64,000 nt of DNA from NCBI RefSeq assembly GCF_900187015.1, contig NZ_LT906479.1, positions 1,860,001-1,924,000 on the forward strand, given 5' to 3'. Made by a program: the position numbers and the translations under genes. Of this stretch, positions 11,337-21,960 are shown one piece after another. The notes below the pieces were generated by a model. It was not told where the DNA came from and ran no database searches. It saw nothing but the letters and a program-made list of their open reading frames with translations. How positions within the stretch are numbered: the stretch's first letter is position 1; each line of letters begins with the position of its first letter. The stretch is from Serratia ficaria. Lineage in GTDB: Bacteria > Pseudomonadota > Gammaproteobacteria > Enterobacterales > Enterobacteriaceae.

Positions 11337-12527
11337 TCAGAGCACGGCGACGATGGCTTCACACAGCGGCGCCATGTTGTCCGGCGTCATGCCGGCAACG
11401 TTGACGCGGCCGGAGTTTACGGCGTAGACGCCGAACTCTTCACGCAGGCGCAGCACCTGTTCTTTGGTCAGGCCGCTGAACGAAAACATGCCGTTCTGGT
11501 TGATGATAAAGCCGAAGTCTTGCTGTGCGCCTTTCTCTTGCAGCGTGTTCACAAACAGCTGCCGCATGCGGTGGATGCGCTGACGCATATCGGTCAGTTC
11601 CTGCTCCCACAGCGCGCGCAGCGCGTCGTTGCTCAGGATGGTGGCGACCACCGCTGCGCCATGAGACGGCGGGTTAGAGTAGTTGGCGCGGATCGCCGCC
11701 TTCACCTGGCTGAACGCGCGGTCAGCGGTTTCCGCATCGGCGGCCACGATGGTGCAGGCGCCGACGCGCTCATTGTACAGGCCGAAGTTCTTCGAGTACG
11801 AGCTGGCGACGATCAGTTCCTGATGCTTGGCGGCGAAAATGCGCAGCCCTTCGGCATCTTCTTCCAGGCCCTTGGCGAAGCCCTGATAGGCGAAGTCGAA
11901 CAGCGGCAGCCAGCCGTTGGCCACGGAGAGCTCAGCCAGCTGGGCCCACTGCTCGGCGGTAGGGTCGATGCCGGTCGGGTTATGGCAGCAGCCGTGGAAC
12001 AGCACCACGTCGCCCGCCTGCGCCTGTTTCAGGCTATTGAGCAGGCCGTCGAAGTCCAGCGCGTGGTTGGCGGCGTCATAGTAGGCGTATTCCAGCACTT
12101 CCAGGCCGACTGCGCCGAAGACGTTTTTATGGTTCGGCCAGCTTGGGTTGCTGATCCAAATGCGCTTGGCGCTGGTCTGGTTGGCGATAAAGTCAGCCGC
12201 TACGCGCAGCCCGCCGGTGCCGCCAGGCGTTTGCGCGGTGCGTGCGCGCTTGTCGGCGACGATCGGGCTCTGTTTGCCGAACAACAGCTCTTGCGTGCAG
12301 CTGGCGAAAGCCGGGATGCCCTCAATGCCGAGATAATTCTTGGTGGTCTCATTTTCCAGCAGATACTGTTCAGCTTTTTTTACGCTGGTCAGCACCGGGG
12401 TTTTGCCGGTTTCATCTTTATAAACGCCAATCCCTAAGTTGATTTTATTTGGGCGGGCGTCGGCGCGGAAAATGTCGGTCAGGCCCAGGATCGGGTCGGC
12501 GGGTGCGGCAGTGATTTTTTCAAACAT
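11337..12527 (-). CDS. aspC: Aspartate aminotransferase AspC
   Basis: 396 residues from the ATG at 12527 ([16 protein letters not shown]), the same length as E. coli AspC; an in-frame codon 15 nt further upstream is less likely. The PLP lysine lies in [15 protein letters not shown]. The substrate-binding Asn and Asp regions ([19 protein letters not shown]) are intact. It interconverts aspartate and oxaloacetate with glutamate/2-oxoglutarate in the cytoplasm. It is a single-gene unit between gloC and the porin, as in E. coli. Confidence 0.97.
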   Translation of the reverse strand: MFEKITAAPADPILGLTDIFRADARPNKINLGIGVYKDETGKTPVLTSVKKAEQYLLENETTKNYLGIEGIPAFASCTQELLFGKQSPIVADKRARTAQTPGGTGGLRVAADFIANQTSAKRIWISNPSWPNHKNVFGAVGLEVLEYAYYDAANHALDFDGLLNSLKQAQAGDVVLFHGCCHNPTGIDPTAEQWAQLAELSVANGWLPLFDFAYQGFAKGLEEDAEGLRIFAAKHQELIVASSYSKNFGLYNERVGACTIVAADAETADRAFSQVKAAIRANYSNPPSHGAAVVATILSNDALRALWEQELTDMRQRIHRMRQLFVNTLQEKGAQQDFGFIINQNGMFSFSGLTKEQVLRLREEFGVYAVNSGRVNVAGMTPDNMAPLCEAIVAVL

Positions 12528-12570
12528 GTCAGGTGCTTCCAAATCTCGGAGTTAAGCAGACAGAGGCATC

Positions 12571-12599
12571 AGGGTAGCGCCAGTTTTCGGCTTTGCCAA
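12571..12599 (-). promoter_or_regulatory. Candidate aspC promoter
   Basis: On the minus strand TTGGCA (12599-12594) and TACCCT (12576-12571) are separated by 17 nt, about 45 nt upstream of the aspC ATG. The hexamers are good but not perfect matches to sigma-70 consensus. Confidence 0.5.
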
Positions 12600-12707
12600 C
12601 CGTTTGCGACAAAAACACCGCGATGTTGCGAAGGCGGCGCATTAGGCAGGAAAAATGATGGGGAAGGGCAAATCGGCAGGATAAAAATTCACGCATGGCG
12701 TAAAAAC

Positions 12708-12735
12708 AAAAACAGGGCCGAAGCCCTGTTTTTTT
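12708..12735 (-). terminator. Terminator of the OmpF-type porin gene
   Basis: AAACAGGGC and GCCCTGTTT form a stem around CGAA, with T-rich sequence on the minus strand on the far side. It begins about 37 nt after the porin stop codon. Confidence 0.85.
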
Positions 12736-12771
12736 AACTTGTCCGACGGTGAGCCGCCGTTAAGCGACAGC

Positions 12772-13881
12772 TTAGAACTGGTAAACCAGGCCTACACCAA
12801 CGATGTCGTCGGTAGCGATTTTGTTAGCCTTGGTGAATTCGTTCTCGTCCAGCAGGTTGATTTTGTAATCAACGTAGGTGGACATGTTTTTGTTGAAGTA
12901 GTAGGTAGTACCAACAGAAACGTATTTAACCAGGTCAGCGTCGCCGCCGGCGAAGCGAGAGCCGTTAGCGGTGCGGCCAGCCAGGTCTTTACCTTTCGAC
13001 TGCAGGTAAGACACTTCTGGGCGCAGACCGAAGTCGAACTGATACTGTGCGGTCAGTTCGAAGTTCTGAGTTTTGTTGGCGATGGTGTTATCAGCTTCGC
13101 CGTATGGGGTCATGTTGCGGGTTTCGGCATACATGGCGGCCAGGTAGACGTTGTTGGCGTCGTATTTCGCGCCCACGGTCCATGCGTCGGCCTTGTCGCC
13201 TTTGGCGGTAGACAGATTAGTCTGATCGTCGGTACGGTCGGAAGACGCGTATGCGGCACCGAAGCTTACGCCTTCGCCGATGTCATAAGTTGAAGAGATA
13301 CCCCAACCGTCGCCGTTTTGTTTCTTCAGAGCGCGGCTGTCGTTCTCGTTTTTACCCTGGTACTGAACGGCGAAGTTCAAACCGTCAACCAGACCGAAGA
13401 AGTTGTTGTTACGGTAGGTCGCAACGCCGTTGGTACGGCCGGTCATGTAGTTGTCGGTGATGGTGTAGGTATCGCCACCGAACTCTGGCAGCATATCGGT
13501 CCAGCCTTCCACGTCGTACAGTACGCCGTAGTTGCGGCCGTAGTCGAATGAGCCGTAGTCAGCGAATTTCAGACCCGCGAAGCCCAGACGAGTCTTGGTG
13601 CCTTCGGTGCCCTGAGATTCAGCGTGGTTAGCCTGAACGTTGTATTCCCACTGGCCGTAACCGGTCAGTTGGTCAGTAATTTGGGTTTCACCTTTGAAGC
13701 CGAAACGAACATAGGTCTGATCGCCATCATTTTCTGTGTCGTCGGAGAAGTAGTGCAGACCGTCAACTTTGCCGTACAGATCCAGCTTGTTGCCGTCTTT
13801 GTTGTAGATTTCAGCTGCGTTTGCTGCACCAGCAGCTAACAGAGCCGGGATTACCACTGCAAGAATGTTGCGCTTCATCAT
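12772..13881 (-). CDS. ompF: OmpF-type outer-membrane general porin
   Basis: 369 residues from the double ATG at 13881 ([18 protein letters not shown]), preceded by GAGGGTAAT. A signal peptide of about 22 residues is followed by the mature start [16 protein letters not shown], typical of the OmpF/OmpC/PhoE family. The L3 constriction-loop motif PEFGGDTYT is present and the chain ends in Phe (GLVYQF), the signal for BAM insertion. It forms a trimeric 16-strand pore for small hydrophilic solutes and beta-lactams. The asnS-ompF-aspC context and the OmpR-like sites upstream support ompF rather than ompC. Confidence 0.93.
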   Translation of the reverse strand: MMKRNILAVVIPALLAAGAANAAEIYNKDGNKLDLYGKVDGLHYFSDDTENDGDQTYVRFGFKGETQITDQLTGYGQWEYNVQANHAESQGTEGTKTRLGFAGLKFADYGSFDYGRNYGVLYDVEGWTDMLPEFGGDTYTITDNYMTGRTNGVATYRNNNFFGLVDGLNFAVQYQGKNENDSRALKKQNGDGWGISSTYDIGEGVSFGAAYASSDRTDDQTNLSTAKGDKADAWTVGAKYDANNVYLAAMYAETRNMTPYGEADNTIANKTQNFELTAQYQFDFGLRPEVSYLQSKGKDLAGRTANGSRFAGGDADLVKYVSVGTTYYFNKNMSTYVDYKINLLDENEFTKANKIATDDIVGVGLVYQF

Positions 13882-14116
13882 TATTACCCTCATTGGTGTT
13901 ATTCGGACACCTTTGCCACTGCCGCCAATAATTCTTTTGAACTATTGTTGATAGATTGGTGTCGTCCTGTGTCTGAACGCAGTGTTCCATTCAGCGGCGG
14001 GTTAATCTAGAACGAAAATGCTACGAATATACTAATGCGGTTTCAAAAAGAAAGTATTTGTAACAATATGTAATATTCAGGGAACTTTGTGACGGACGTC
14101 AATATTAAAAAATGCG
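13882..14116 (-). promoter_or_regulatory. ompF leader and promoter region (gap to asnS)
   Basis: The gap of about 300 nt between the porin start and asnS holds no open reading frame. Reading toward ompF it contains the OmpR-like region (14039-14079), then a stretch resembling the E. coli ompF core promoter (GTAGCATTTTCGT, and TGAATGGAACACTG near the start of the leader). A long untranslated leader follows, ending in GAGGGTAAT before the ATG. In E. coli this leader is the target of the MicF small RNA; whether that holds here cannot be seen. Confidence 0.65.
14039..14079 (-). promoter_or_regulatory. OmpR-binding region upstream of ompF
   Basis: On the minus strand the region reads TGAATATTACATATTGTTAC and continues into TTTCTTTTTGAAACC. 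Both blocks (TTACATATT and TTTTTGAAACC) are close copies of the OmpR F-box region of E. coli ompF and stand at the same place relative to the conserved GTAGCA core. This is a comparison from memory, supported by spacing. Confidence 0.7.
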
Positions 14117-14139
14117 AAAGGCCAGCAGAGCTGGCCTTT
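14117..14139 (-). terminator. Terminator of asnS
   Basis: AAAGGCCAGC at 14117-14126 pairs with GCTGGCCTTT at 14130-14139 around AGA. On the minus strand it is followed by CGCATTTTTTAA. Confidence 0.85.
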
Positions 14140-14181
14140 GTTTTGTAACAAAATCGGTTAAAAAAAGTTTAAACTGATTAA

Positions 14182-15582
14182 TTAGAAGCTTGCATTACGT
14201 GGCGTACGCGGGAACGGGATGACGTCGCGCACGTTTTGCACACCGGTCACATAGGCGATTAAACGTTCAAAGCCCAGGCCGAAACCGGCATGAGGAACGG
14301 TGCCGTAGCGACGCAGGTCGCGATACCACCAGTAATCTTCCTTATTCAGCCCCATGGCTTCCATGCGTTGATCCAGCACGTCCAGACGCTCTTCGCGCTG
14401 AGCTCCGCCGATGATCTCGCCGATACCCGGCGCCAGCACGTCCATCGCCGCCACGGTTTTGCCGTCTTCGTTCATGCGCATGTAGAAGGCTTTGATGTCT
14501 TTCGGGTAGTTCTTCACCACCACCGGCGCCTTGAAGTGTTGTTCCGCCAGATAGCGCTCATGTTCGGACGACAGATCGATGCCCCAGGAAACCGGGTTTT
14601 CGAAGGTCTGGCCGGAGGCGATCAGGATCTCTACCGCCTCGGTGTAGTCCACCTGGGCGAAATCCGATGACACGAAACGTTTCAGACGATCGATAGCGTC
14701 TTTGTCTACGCGCTCGGCAAAGAACTGCATGTCGTCCATACGCTCATCCAGGACCGCCTGGAACACGTATTTCAGCATCTTCTCCGCCAGTTCGGCGATG
14801 TCGGCCAGGTTGGCGAAGGCGATTTCCGGCTCGATCATCCAGAACTCCGCCAGGTGGCGGCTGGTGTTGGAGTTTTCGGCGCGGAAGGTGGGGCCGAAGG
14901 TATAGATTTTTGACAGGGCGCAGGCATAGGCTTCGCCGTTCAACTGACCGGACACGGTCAGGAAGGCCTCTTTGCCGAAGAAGTCTTCGCTGAAGTCGAC
15001 GGCGCCTTTATCGGTGCGCGGCAGGTTTTCCAGATCCAGCGTCGAAACGCGGAACATCTCGCCGGCGCCTTCGGTATCGGAGGCGGTGATCAGCGGGGTA
15101 GAGACCCAGAAGAAGCCGTTCTCGTGATAGAAACGGTGAATGGCCTGAGCCAGAGTATGGCGCACGCGCGCCACGGCGCCGATCAGGTTGGTGCGCGGAC
15201 GCAGGTGCGCCACTTCACGCAGGTACTCGATGCTGTGGCGCTTGGCCGCCATCGGGTAGGTGTCCGGATCGTCAACCCAGCCGACCACCTTGATGGCGGT
15301 GGCCTGCAGTTCGAAACTCTGGCCTTCGCCCGGAGACGCGACGACTTTACCTGTCACTTCCACCGAGCAGCCGGTGGTCAGGTGCAGCACTTCATCCTGA
15401 TAATTCGGCAGAGAATTATTAACGACGGCCTGTAACGGATCAAAGCAGGAACCGTCATAGACGGCCAGGAAGGAGATGCCAGCTTTAGAATCTCTCCGGG
15501 TACGTACCCAGCCGCGCACGGTGACTTCACTGTCAACCGCAGCACGACCTTGCAGTACGTCGACTACAGGCACTACGCTCAT
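14182..15582 (-). CDS. asnS: Asparaginyl-tRNA synthetase
   Basis: 466 residues, the E. coli length, from the ATG at 15582 ([20 protein letters not shown]). The N-terminal OB-fold anticodon-binding domain covers about residues 15-100. The class II catalytic core carries motif 2 ([21 protein letters not shown]) and motif 3 ([15 protein letters not shown]), and the chain ends [11 protein letters not shown]. It charges tRNA-Asn in the cytoplasm. A single gene with its own terminator, upstream of the porin on the same strand. Confidence 0.97.
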   Translation of the reverse strand: MSVVPVVDVLQGRAAVDSEVTVRGWVRTRRDSKAGISFLAVYDGSCFDPLQAVVNNSLPNYQDEVLHLTTGCSVEVTGKVVASPGEGQSFELQATAIKVVGWVDDPDTYPMAAKRHSIEYLREVAHLRPRTNLIGAVARVRHTLAQAIHRFYHENGFFWVSTPLITASDTEGAGEMFRVSTLDLENLPRTDKGAVDFSEDFFGKEAFLTVSGQLNGEAYACALSKIYTFGPTFRAENSNTSRHLAEFWMIEPEIAFANLADIAELAEKMLKYVFQAVLDERMDDMQFFAERVDKDAIDRLKRFVSSDFAQVDYTEAVEILIASGQTFENPVSWGIDLSSEHERYLAEQHFKAPVVVKNYPKDIKAFYMRMNEDGKTVAAMDVLAPGIGEIIGGAQREERLDVLDQRMEAMGLNKEDYWWYRDLRRYGTVPHAGFGLGFERLIAYVTGVQNVRDVIPFPRTPRNASF

Positions 15583-15748
15583 AGATTTCTCTCTTTAATA
15601 TTTGGTTTAGAAATAGCTTACAACCCAAGAATATGGGGATGATTGCTATGTTACTTGCCGCGGTGCAGAGCACAAGCAGAAATCGCCGGATTGGCGCAAC
15701 ATTTCTCGGCGTCGGGTAAAAAGGGCGCAGACAGGCGCAGGTAAAGAA

Positions 15749-15777
15749 AAAGCCGGCGCGGTGATCCGGCCGGCTTT
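15749..15777 (-). terminator. Terminator of pncB
   Basis: AAAGCCGGC at 15749-15757 pairs with GCCGGCTTT at 15769-15777. The minus-strand downstream side is TTTTCTTTAC. It starts 18 nt after the pncB stop. Confidence 0.8.
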
Positions 15778-15794
15778 CTTTATATAAGGGAACC

Positions 15795-17000
15795 TCAGCT
15801 GGCTTTTTTCACCAGCGGCAGGTCAAAGGCTTTGCGCAGGGCTTTCACGAAGGCCTGATCCTGACAGATGGTTTTACCCGGGCTGTCGGACAGCTTGGCC
15901 ACCGGCTTGCCTTTGCACTCGACCAGTTTGATCACGATATTCAGGGGCTTGACGCCCGGGATATCGCAGGTCAGGCGCGTGCCGATGCCGAACCCCAAAT
16001 TGATGCGCCGATAGAAGCGGCGGTACAGCGCCAGCGCCTTGTCCAGATCCAGGTTATCCGAGAACACCAGGGTTTTGCTCATCGGGTCGATGCCGAGCTT
16101 CTGATAGTGGGCGATGGCTTTCTCGCCCCACTCGAACGGATCGCCCGAATCGTGACGCAGCCCCTGGTAGCGCTGGGCGAACTGCAGGCCGAAATCGCGC
16201 AGGAAGGCGTCCATGGTGATGCAGTCGGTCAGCGCGATGCCGAGCTGCTCCGGGTATTCATCCAGCCAGGCCTGCAGCGCGGCGCGCTGGCTGTTGGCCA
16301 ACACCGGGCTGATCTGTTGATGGGCCTGGAACCACTCGTGCGCCTGGGTGCCGACCGGCGCCAGAGCCAACTGATGCGCCAGATCGTAATTGCTGGTGCC
16401 GACCAGATACGGGAATTCCGCTTTCAGGGTGCTGACGATCGCCTGCTGCACGCCCTGCGAGAAACGGCGGCGCGTGCCGAAGTCCATCAGCTTGAAACGC
16501 GAGAGATCCAGATCGCCGGCCAGCGTTTTGAATTGCGTCAGCTTGCTGCGCAGATGGGCGACGGCCAGCTCCGGGGTGACCTCCGGCGAACGGTGGCGGT
16601 GCACCACTTCGCTGATCACCGCCAGCAGCGGCACCTCCCACATGATCACCTCGCGCCACGGCCCGGCGATGCGGATCTGCAGCTTGCCGTCGCGGTTATC
16701 GATGGTCACCTGTTGCGGGTCGTAGCGAAAATCCCGTAGCCAGTTCAAATAGTCCTGGCGGAAGAAGGGCAGCCCCGAGAGGTAGGCGAACTCGGCGTCG
16801 GTCAGCGCCAACTGGCTCATCAGCGCGACCTGCGCACGGATCTCGTCGGCATATTCTCCCAGCAACTCGTCGCTGCGGCAGCGGAATTCCGCCGCAACGC
16901 TGATTGCGGGATAGCGATGGAACACTGCTTGCTGCATATGAAGCTTATAAGCGTCAGTATCAAGCAGTGATGTCAAAATCGGGGAGGCGTATTGAGTCAT
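15795..17000 (-). CDS. pncB: Nicotinate phosphoribosyltransferase PncB
   Basis: 401 residues (E. coli 400), starting [27 protein letters not shown]. The phosphorylated His of the family lies in [10 protein letters not shown] and the phosphate-binding loop is near GIGTRLTCD. It converts nicotinate, PRPP and ATP to nicotinate mononucleotide in NAD salvage. It is monocistronic. A TATACT hexamer at 17070-17065 is a plausible -10 element, with only a weak -35 behind it. I did not find a convincing NadR palindrome. Confidence 0.96.
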   Translation of the reverse strand: MTQYASPILTSLLDTDAYKLHMQQAVFHRYPAISVAAEFRCRSDELLGEYADEIRAQVALMSQLALTDAEFAYLSGLPFFRQDYLNWLRDFRYDPQQVTIDNRDGKLQIRIAGPWREVIMWEVPLLAVISEVVHRHRSPEVTPELAVAHLRSKLTQFKTLAGDLDLSRFKLMDFGTRRRFSQGVQQAIVSTLKAEFPYLVGTSNYDLAHQLALAPVGTQAHEWFQAHQQISPVLANSQRAALQAWLDEYPEQLGIALTDCITMDAFLRDFGLQFAQRYQGLRHDSGDPFEWGEKAIAHYQKLGIDPMSKTLVFSDNLDLDKALALYRRFYRRINLGFGIGTRLTCDIPGVKPLNIVIKLVECKGKPVAKLSDSPGKTICQDQAFVKALRKAFDLPLVKKAS

Positions 17001-17255
17001 AGCGCGTTACAGCATCCTCGTCAGGCGCGTGTCCAAATCCGGATAATCATAAAAAAGTCGGGGGAGTATACCCGGATTATCCTGTTATTGAAGCTGCATC
17101 ACACCACAAATCACCGGAGCGGGTCGAGGATTAAACGTGCCTTTATGGCGGCTTGCTTGCGGGATGGCGACAGAAAAGCCAGATAAGCCTGTAAGGTGAA
17201 TGACTTAGCCTAATTAGTCATAAAAATTATAATGTTAATTATTTTAAACAACAAT

Positions 17256-18968
17256 TCAGATAAAACCGCTCAGGGTATGCACGCTCACCCGGTTCTTGCC
17301 GTTTCTCTTGCAAAAATAGAGCGCTTCGTCCGCCCGTTTGATAGCGCCTTGCAGCGTCGAAAACGCGTTGACCTGGGCAATGCCGCAGCTGGTGGTGAAA
17401 CGCACCTGTTGCCCGTTGGCCAGCGTCAGGCTGAGGCGATGCGTGCGCTGCCTGAGCTGTTCCATAATATTGCGCGCATTCTCCAGCGTGCAGTTGCCCA
17501 GGATCACCGCGAACTCCTCGCCGCCGTAACGGCAAAAAATGTCGCTGGCGCGAAACGCCTGCTGCAGCAGGCGGCCGAACGCCACCAGCACCTGATCGCC
17601 GACGTCGTGGCCGTAGCTGTCATTGAGGCTTTTGAAGTTATCGATGTCGATCAGGCAGAAGGCCAGCGGGTAGCTGCCGCTGGCCAATAGCTCGCACTCG
17701 AGGAAAAACTTGCGCCGATTATAGATGTTGGTGAGCGGGTCGAGGAATGACGATGCCTCGAGCTCTTTAATCAGCAGCTGTTTCTCGCTCTCCAGCGACA
17801 CCTTGTCCAACTGGTACTGCCGCAGCTGCTGAATGGCGTCGCTGATGGCGATCAGCTCCTGGCTATAGAACACCTCGTTGCGATCGATGTTCATATTGCC
17901 GCGCGCCAGCCGGGCAATATTATTGTGGGTCTTGGTCAGCCAGCGGTTGATATTTGAACAGAACACCAGCGACGGCAGCAAAATAAGCAGCGTGATCAGG
18001 CAGCCGAGAGAAATCATGCCGTCGATGGCCGTTTGGCTGTCGTAGATTTGGTGCTGCGCGGCGGCGATTTCCATTTCGTAACTGCGTTGGTACAGCCGTT
18101 GCGAAAGCGCGCTCAGCTCATCGACATAGCGCTCAATAAAATCGATAGGGTAGTCGGTATGGGTATCGATCGCCGTATACAGCCCGCCGGTGATCTGCGC
18201 GAGCCGATCTTTTGAGACCAGCTCGAGCAGCATATTGACGAGGCGGGTGGTTTGCGCATCGTCATAGCTGATTTTCATAAAGATCAGTCGGGTGCTCAGC
18301 GCATTCAACACGCCGGTCAGTTGGATCGACTTCAAATAAGCGTCTTTGCGGTCTTGCGGGTTGCGATTGACGTCGATGATTTGATCGGTGAGCTCGGTCA
18401 GGGACATGTTGAGCCGGTTGTTCAGCCGAATCGCCTCGAGGAACATAAATGAGTCGGTATCCAGCATGCGGGTATCATAGGTATAGCGATAATAGCTTTT
18501 GCTGGTTTGCGAAATATAGTAAGCGCTGTTGATATTGAACAGGTTGGCGTTGGCGTCGTTAACCTGCGAAAGCTGAAGATTGTCGTTGTCCAGCAGCTGT
18601 TCCATCAGGCCGATCATCGACAGCGCGGCGATTTTTTGCCGCACGCCCAGCTGCTGTGAAACCCAGGTTTCCAGGTGGGGGCGGATCAGGGCTATTTTGT
18701 CGCGCGCCAGTCGATCGGCGGCCTGGCACTGCGCCCGGGTAATCTGCGGATTGATCAGGCTCAGGCGCTTCAGACGGTGCGCCTGCAGCGAGGCCTGAAA
18801 GGCTTCGGAAATCTCTTTGGCGCGGTTGATTTTATACAGGGCGAGCTGATTTTCGCGATAATCGGCGTGGGCTTCCAACAGCTCATCGGCAATAAAGATG
18901 GCGAACGACGACATCAAGCAGAAGGTGAAAAAATAGATAAAGTATTTAACTTTCATATCGCCGAACAT
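17256..18968 (-). CDS. Membrane-anchored diguanylate cyclase (GGDEF)
   Basis: 570 residues from 18968 (MFGDMKVKYFIYFF); an alternative ATG at 18956 would trim four residues. TM1 is at about 7-27. A large periplasmic sensory region of no recognised family follows (about 28-310), then TM2 (about 322-345), a linker helix, and a C-terminal GGDEF domain with intact GGEEF at about 482-486. RASD lies exactly five residues before it, the position of the RxxD inhibitory I-site. It should make c-di-GMP from two GTP and be feedback-inhibited. E. coli has no gene between pncB and pepN, so this is a Serratia-side insertion. No strong terminator follows it. Confidence 0.9.
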   Translation of the reverse strand: MFGDMKVKYFIYFFTFCLMSSFAIFIADELLEAHADYRENQLALYKINRAKEISEAFQASLQAHRLKRLSLINPQITRAQCQAADRLARDKIALIRPHLETWVSQQLGVRQKIAALSMIGLMEQLLDNDNLQLSQVNDANANLFNINSAYYISQTSKSYYRYTYDTRMLDTDSFMFLEAIRLNNRLNMSLTELTDQIIDVNRNPQDRKDAYLKSIQLTGVLNALSTRLIFMKISYDDAQTTRLVNMLLELVSKDRLAQITGGLYTAIDTHTDYPIDFIERYVDELSALSQRLYQRSYEMEIAAAQHQIYDSQTAIDGMISLGCLITLLILLPSLVFCSNINRWLTKTHNNIARLARGNMNIDRNEVFYSQELIAISDAIQQLRQYQLDKVSLESEKQLLIKELEASSFLDPLTNIYNRRKFFLECELLASGSYPLAFCLIDIDNFKSLNDSYGHDVGDQVLVAFGRLLQQAFRASDIFCRYGGEEFAVILGNCTLENARNIMEQLRQRTHRLSLTLANGQQVRFTTSCGIAQVNAFSTLQGAIKRADEALYFCKRNGKNRVSVHTLSGFI

Positions 18969-19292
18969 CCCTAAGCCTGATCGTTCAATTATAACATCGC
19001 GCCGTCCGCGCCGCCTTAACTATACCCCGTGGCGGCGCCGCGCCGGATTTAGCATTAAATGCTGATTTTCAAGTCCGGGGCGGTCGACAGGACTGACGGG
19101 GCGCGCCGGTTTACGATCCGCCTCTGATTTCTCCGCTTCGGCGGCCTGCCATCTCTGGGTTTTTTACGCAGCTGTGATACAGTTTATTTACAATCGGGTC
19201 CATCGGCCAAACCGCGAAGCGATGCGCATCAGGGCATTGGCGGATGATGACGGCCTGGCACCTGTAACTCACTGAGACGTCGAAGGGTTTTT
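18969..19292. other. Divergent intergenic region between the diguanylate cyclase and pepN
   Basis: 324 nt without a credible gene. The part near 19000-19150 is GC-rich. A possible pepN -10 (TACAAT at 19189-19194) lies about 100 nt before the pepN ATG, but I see no good -35 at the right distance. The sequence near 18985-18995 (ATTATAAC) is the only AT-rich patch in front of the cyclase gene. No repeat, RNA gene or operator is evident. Confidence 0.5.
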
Positions 19293-21911
19293 ATGACACA
19301 ACAGCCACAGGCGAAGTATCGCCACGATTATCGCGCGCCAGATTACACCACCACCGATATCGATTTGGATTTCGATCTGGACGCAGAGACCACCCGGGTT
19401 ACCGCCGTCAGCAAAATCAAACGCCAGGGCGCCGCCGGTGCGCCGCTGGTGCTGAACGGTGAAGACCTGACGCTGGTGAGCATTCAGGTTGATGGCCAGG
19501 CGTGGAGCGCCTACCGTCTGCAGGATAACCAGCTGTTGATTGATGAGTTGCCAGCACAATTTACTCTCACCATCGTTAATGACATTCATCCGGCGAAAAA
19601 TACCGCGCTGGAAGGCCTGTACCTGTCCGGTGAAGCGCTGTGCACCCAATGCGAGGCCGAAGGCTTCCGCCACATTACCTATTATCAGGATCGTCCGGAC
19701 GTGCTGGCGCGCTTTACCACCCGCATTACGGCCGATAAAGCGCGCTATCCGTTCCTGCTGTCGAACGGCAACCGGGTGGGCCAGGGCGAACTGGACCATG
19801 GCCGCCATTGGGTGCAGTGGCAGGATCCGTTCCCGAAACCTTGCTATCTGTTTGCGCTGGTGGCCGGTGACTTCGACGTGCTGCGCGACAGCTTCACCAC
19901 CCGTTCCGGCCGCGAAGTGGCGCTGGAGCTGTTCGTTGACCGCGGCAATCTGGATCGCGCCGATTGGGCGATGACGTCGCTGAAGAACTCGATGAAGTGG
20001 GATGAAACCCGCTTTGGGCTGGAATACGATCTCGACATTTATATGATCGTGGCGGTCGATTTCTTCAACATGGGCGCGATGGAGAACAAAGGGCTAAACA
20101 TCTTCAACTCCAAGTACGTGCTGGCGAAGGCGGAAACCGCCACCGACAAGGATTATCTGAATATCGAAGCGGTGATCGGCCACGAATATTTCCACAACTG
20201 GACCGGCAACCGCGTGACCTGCCGCGACTGGTTCCAGCTCAGCCTGAAAGAGGGGCTGACGGTATTCCGCGATCAGGAGTTCAGCTCCGATCTGGGTTCG
20301 CGTTCGGTCAACCGCATCGATAACGTGCGCGTGATGCGCGGCGCGCAGTTCGCCGAAGACGCCAGCCCGATGGCGCACGCCATCCGCCCGGATAAAGTGA
20401 TCGAAATGAACAACTTCTACACCCTGACGGTGTATGAGAAAGGATCCGAAGTGATCCGCATGCTGCACACCCTGCTGGGCGAAGCGAATTTCCAGAAAGG
20501 GATACAGCTGTATTTCGAACGCCACGACGGCAGCGCGGCTACCTGCGATGATTTCGTTCAGGCGATGGAGGACGCGTCCAATGTCGATCTGTCGCTGTTC
20601 CGCCGCTGGTACAGCCAGTCCGGCACGCCGCTGCTGACGGTGCGCGATGACTACGACGCCGAAAATCAGCAGTATCGCCTGTTCGTCAGCCAAAAAACCG
20701 CGCCGACCGCCGATCAGCCGGAAAAACTGCCGCTGCATATTCCCTTGGATATCGAACTGTACGACAGCGAAGGCAACGTCATTGCGTTGCAAAAAGACGG
20801 TGCGCCGATCGGTAACGTGCTGAACGTGACCGAAGCAGAGCAAACCTTCGTGTTCGACGGCGTGGAGCACAAGCCGGTGCCGTCGCTGCTGCGCGAGTTC
20901 TCGGCTCCGGTGAAGCTGGACTATCCGTACAGCGATCAGCAGCTGACCTTCCTGATGCAGCATGCGCGCAACGAATTCGCCCGTTGGGATGCGGCGCAGA
21001 GCCTGCTGGCGACCTACATCAAGCTGAACGTGGCCAAACATCAGCAGAAACAGCCGCTGTCGCTGCCGCTGCACGTGGCCGACGCGTTCCGCGCCGTGCT
21101 GCTGGATGAACAGCTGGATCCGGCGCTGGCGGCGCAGATCCTGACGCTGCCGTCGGAAAGCGAGGTTGCCGAACTGTTCGCCACCATCGATCCGGAAGCG
21201 ATCGCCGCGGTGCACGAAGCGATCGTTCGCTGCCTGGCGAAGGAAATGGCCGACGAGTGGCTGGCGGTGTATTACGCCAACCGGACCGACGGTTACCGCG
21301 TGGAGCACGGCGAGATCGCCAAGCGCGCCCTGCGCAACGTTTGCCTGGGCTACCTGGCCTTCGGTGAAGACGTGGCCTTGGCCGACAAGTTGGTGAGCGA
21401 ACAGTATCGTCAGGCGGATAACATGACCGACTCGCTGGCGGCGTTGGCCGCGGCGGTGGCGGCTCAGCTGCCTTGCCGCGACGCGCTGCTGGCGGCGTTC
21501 GATGAGCGCTGGCATCAGGATGGCCTGGTGATGGACAAATGGTTCGTGCTGCAGGGCAGCAGCCCGGCGGCGGACGTGCTGAGCAAGGTGCGCGCACTGT
21601 TGCAACACCGTTCGTTCAGCCTGAGCAACCCGAACCGCACCCGCTCGCTGATTGGCGGCTTCGCCTCCGGCAATCCGGCGGCGTTCCATGCCGCCGACGG
21701 CAGCGGTTACCAGTTCCTGGCGGAAATCCTCAGCGATCTCAACCAGCGCAACCCGCAAATCGCCGCGCGCCTGATCGAACCGTTGATCCGCCTGAAACGC
21801 TACGACGCCGGCCGTCAGGCGCTGATGCGCAAAGCGCTGGAACAGCTGAAGGGGTTGGAAAACCTGTCCGGCGATCTGTACGAGAAGATCAGCAAGGCGC
21901 TCGACGCGTAA
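19293..21911 (+). CDS. pepN: Aminopeptidase N
   Basis: 872 residues (E. coli 870), starting MTQQPQAKYRHDYRAPDY. M1-family metallopeptidase: the GAMEN substrate-binding motif (MGAMENKGLN) is followed by the zinc site HEYFHNWTGNRVT, with the third ligand Glu in LKEGLTVFRDQE. It is the main cytoplasmic aminopeptidase, removing N-terminal residues from peptides in protein turnover. The C-terminal alpha-helical domain is complete. Convergent with the ssu operon, with a shared terminator. Confidence 0.97.
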   Translation: MTQQPQAKYRHDYRAPDYTTTDIDLDFDLDAETTRVTAVSKIKRQGAAGAPLVLNGEDLTLVSIQVDGQAWSAYRLQDNQLLIDELPAQFTLTIVNDIHPAKNTALEGLYLSGEALCTQCEAEGFRHITYYQDRPDVLARFTTRITADKARYPFLLSNGNRVGQGELDHGRHWVQWQDPFPKPCYLFALVAGDFDVLRDSFTTRSGREVALELFVDRGNLDRADWAMTSLKNSMKWDETRFGLEYDLDIYMIVAVDFFNMGAMENKGLNIFNSKYVLAKAETATDKDYLNIEAVIGHEYFHNWTGNRVTCRDWFQLSLKEGLTVFRDQEFSSDLGSRSVNRIDNVRVMRGAQFAEDASPMAHAIRPDKVIEMNNFYTLTVYEKGSEVIRMLHTLLGEANFQKGIQLYFERHDGSAATCDDFVQAMEDASNVDLSLFRRWYSQSGTPLLTVRDDYDAENQQYRLFVSQKTAPTADQPEKLPLHIPLDIELYDSEGNVIALQKDGAPIGNVLNVTEAEQTFVFDGVEHKPVPSLLREFSAPVKLDYPYSDQQLTFLMQHARNEFARWDAAQSLLATYIKLNVAKHQQKQPLSLPLHVADAFRAVLLDEQLDPALAAQILTLPSESEVAELFATIDPEAIAAVHEAIVRCLAKEMADEWLAVYYANRTDGYRVEHGEIAKRALRNVCLGYLAFGEDVALADKLVSEQYRQADNMTDSLAALAAAVAAQLPCRDALLAAFDERWHQDGLVMDKWFVLQGSSPAADVLSKVRALLQHRSFSLSNPNRTRSLIGGFASGNPAAFHAADGSGYQFLAEILSDLNQRNPQIAARLIEPLIRLKRYDAGRQALMRKALEQLKGLENLSGDLYEKISKALDA

Positions 21912-21928
21912 ATCACGCTCTCGACGAG

Positions 21929-21960
21929 AAAAAGGGACGGCATCCGCCGTCCCTTTTTTT
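21929..21960. terminator. Bidirectional terminator between pepN and ssuB
   Basis: AAAGGGACGG and CCGTCCCTTT form a stem around CATCCG, with T7 on the plus side and an A-run on the other. It can stop both pepN and the convergent ssu operon, and its right edge touches the ssuB stop codon. Confidence 0.88.

Noticed and set aside
18969..19292. Small RNA gene between the diguanylate cyclase and pepN
   Set aside because: No paired promoter and terminator could be found; only GC-rich non-structured sequence is visible.
20094..21758. A 554-codon minus-strand frame opposite pepN
   Set aside because: Arg/Gln/His-rich shadow of the strongly biased pepN codons, with no ribosome-binding site or motif.
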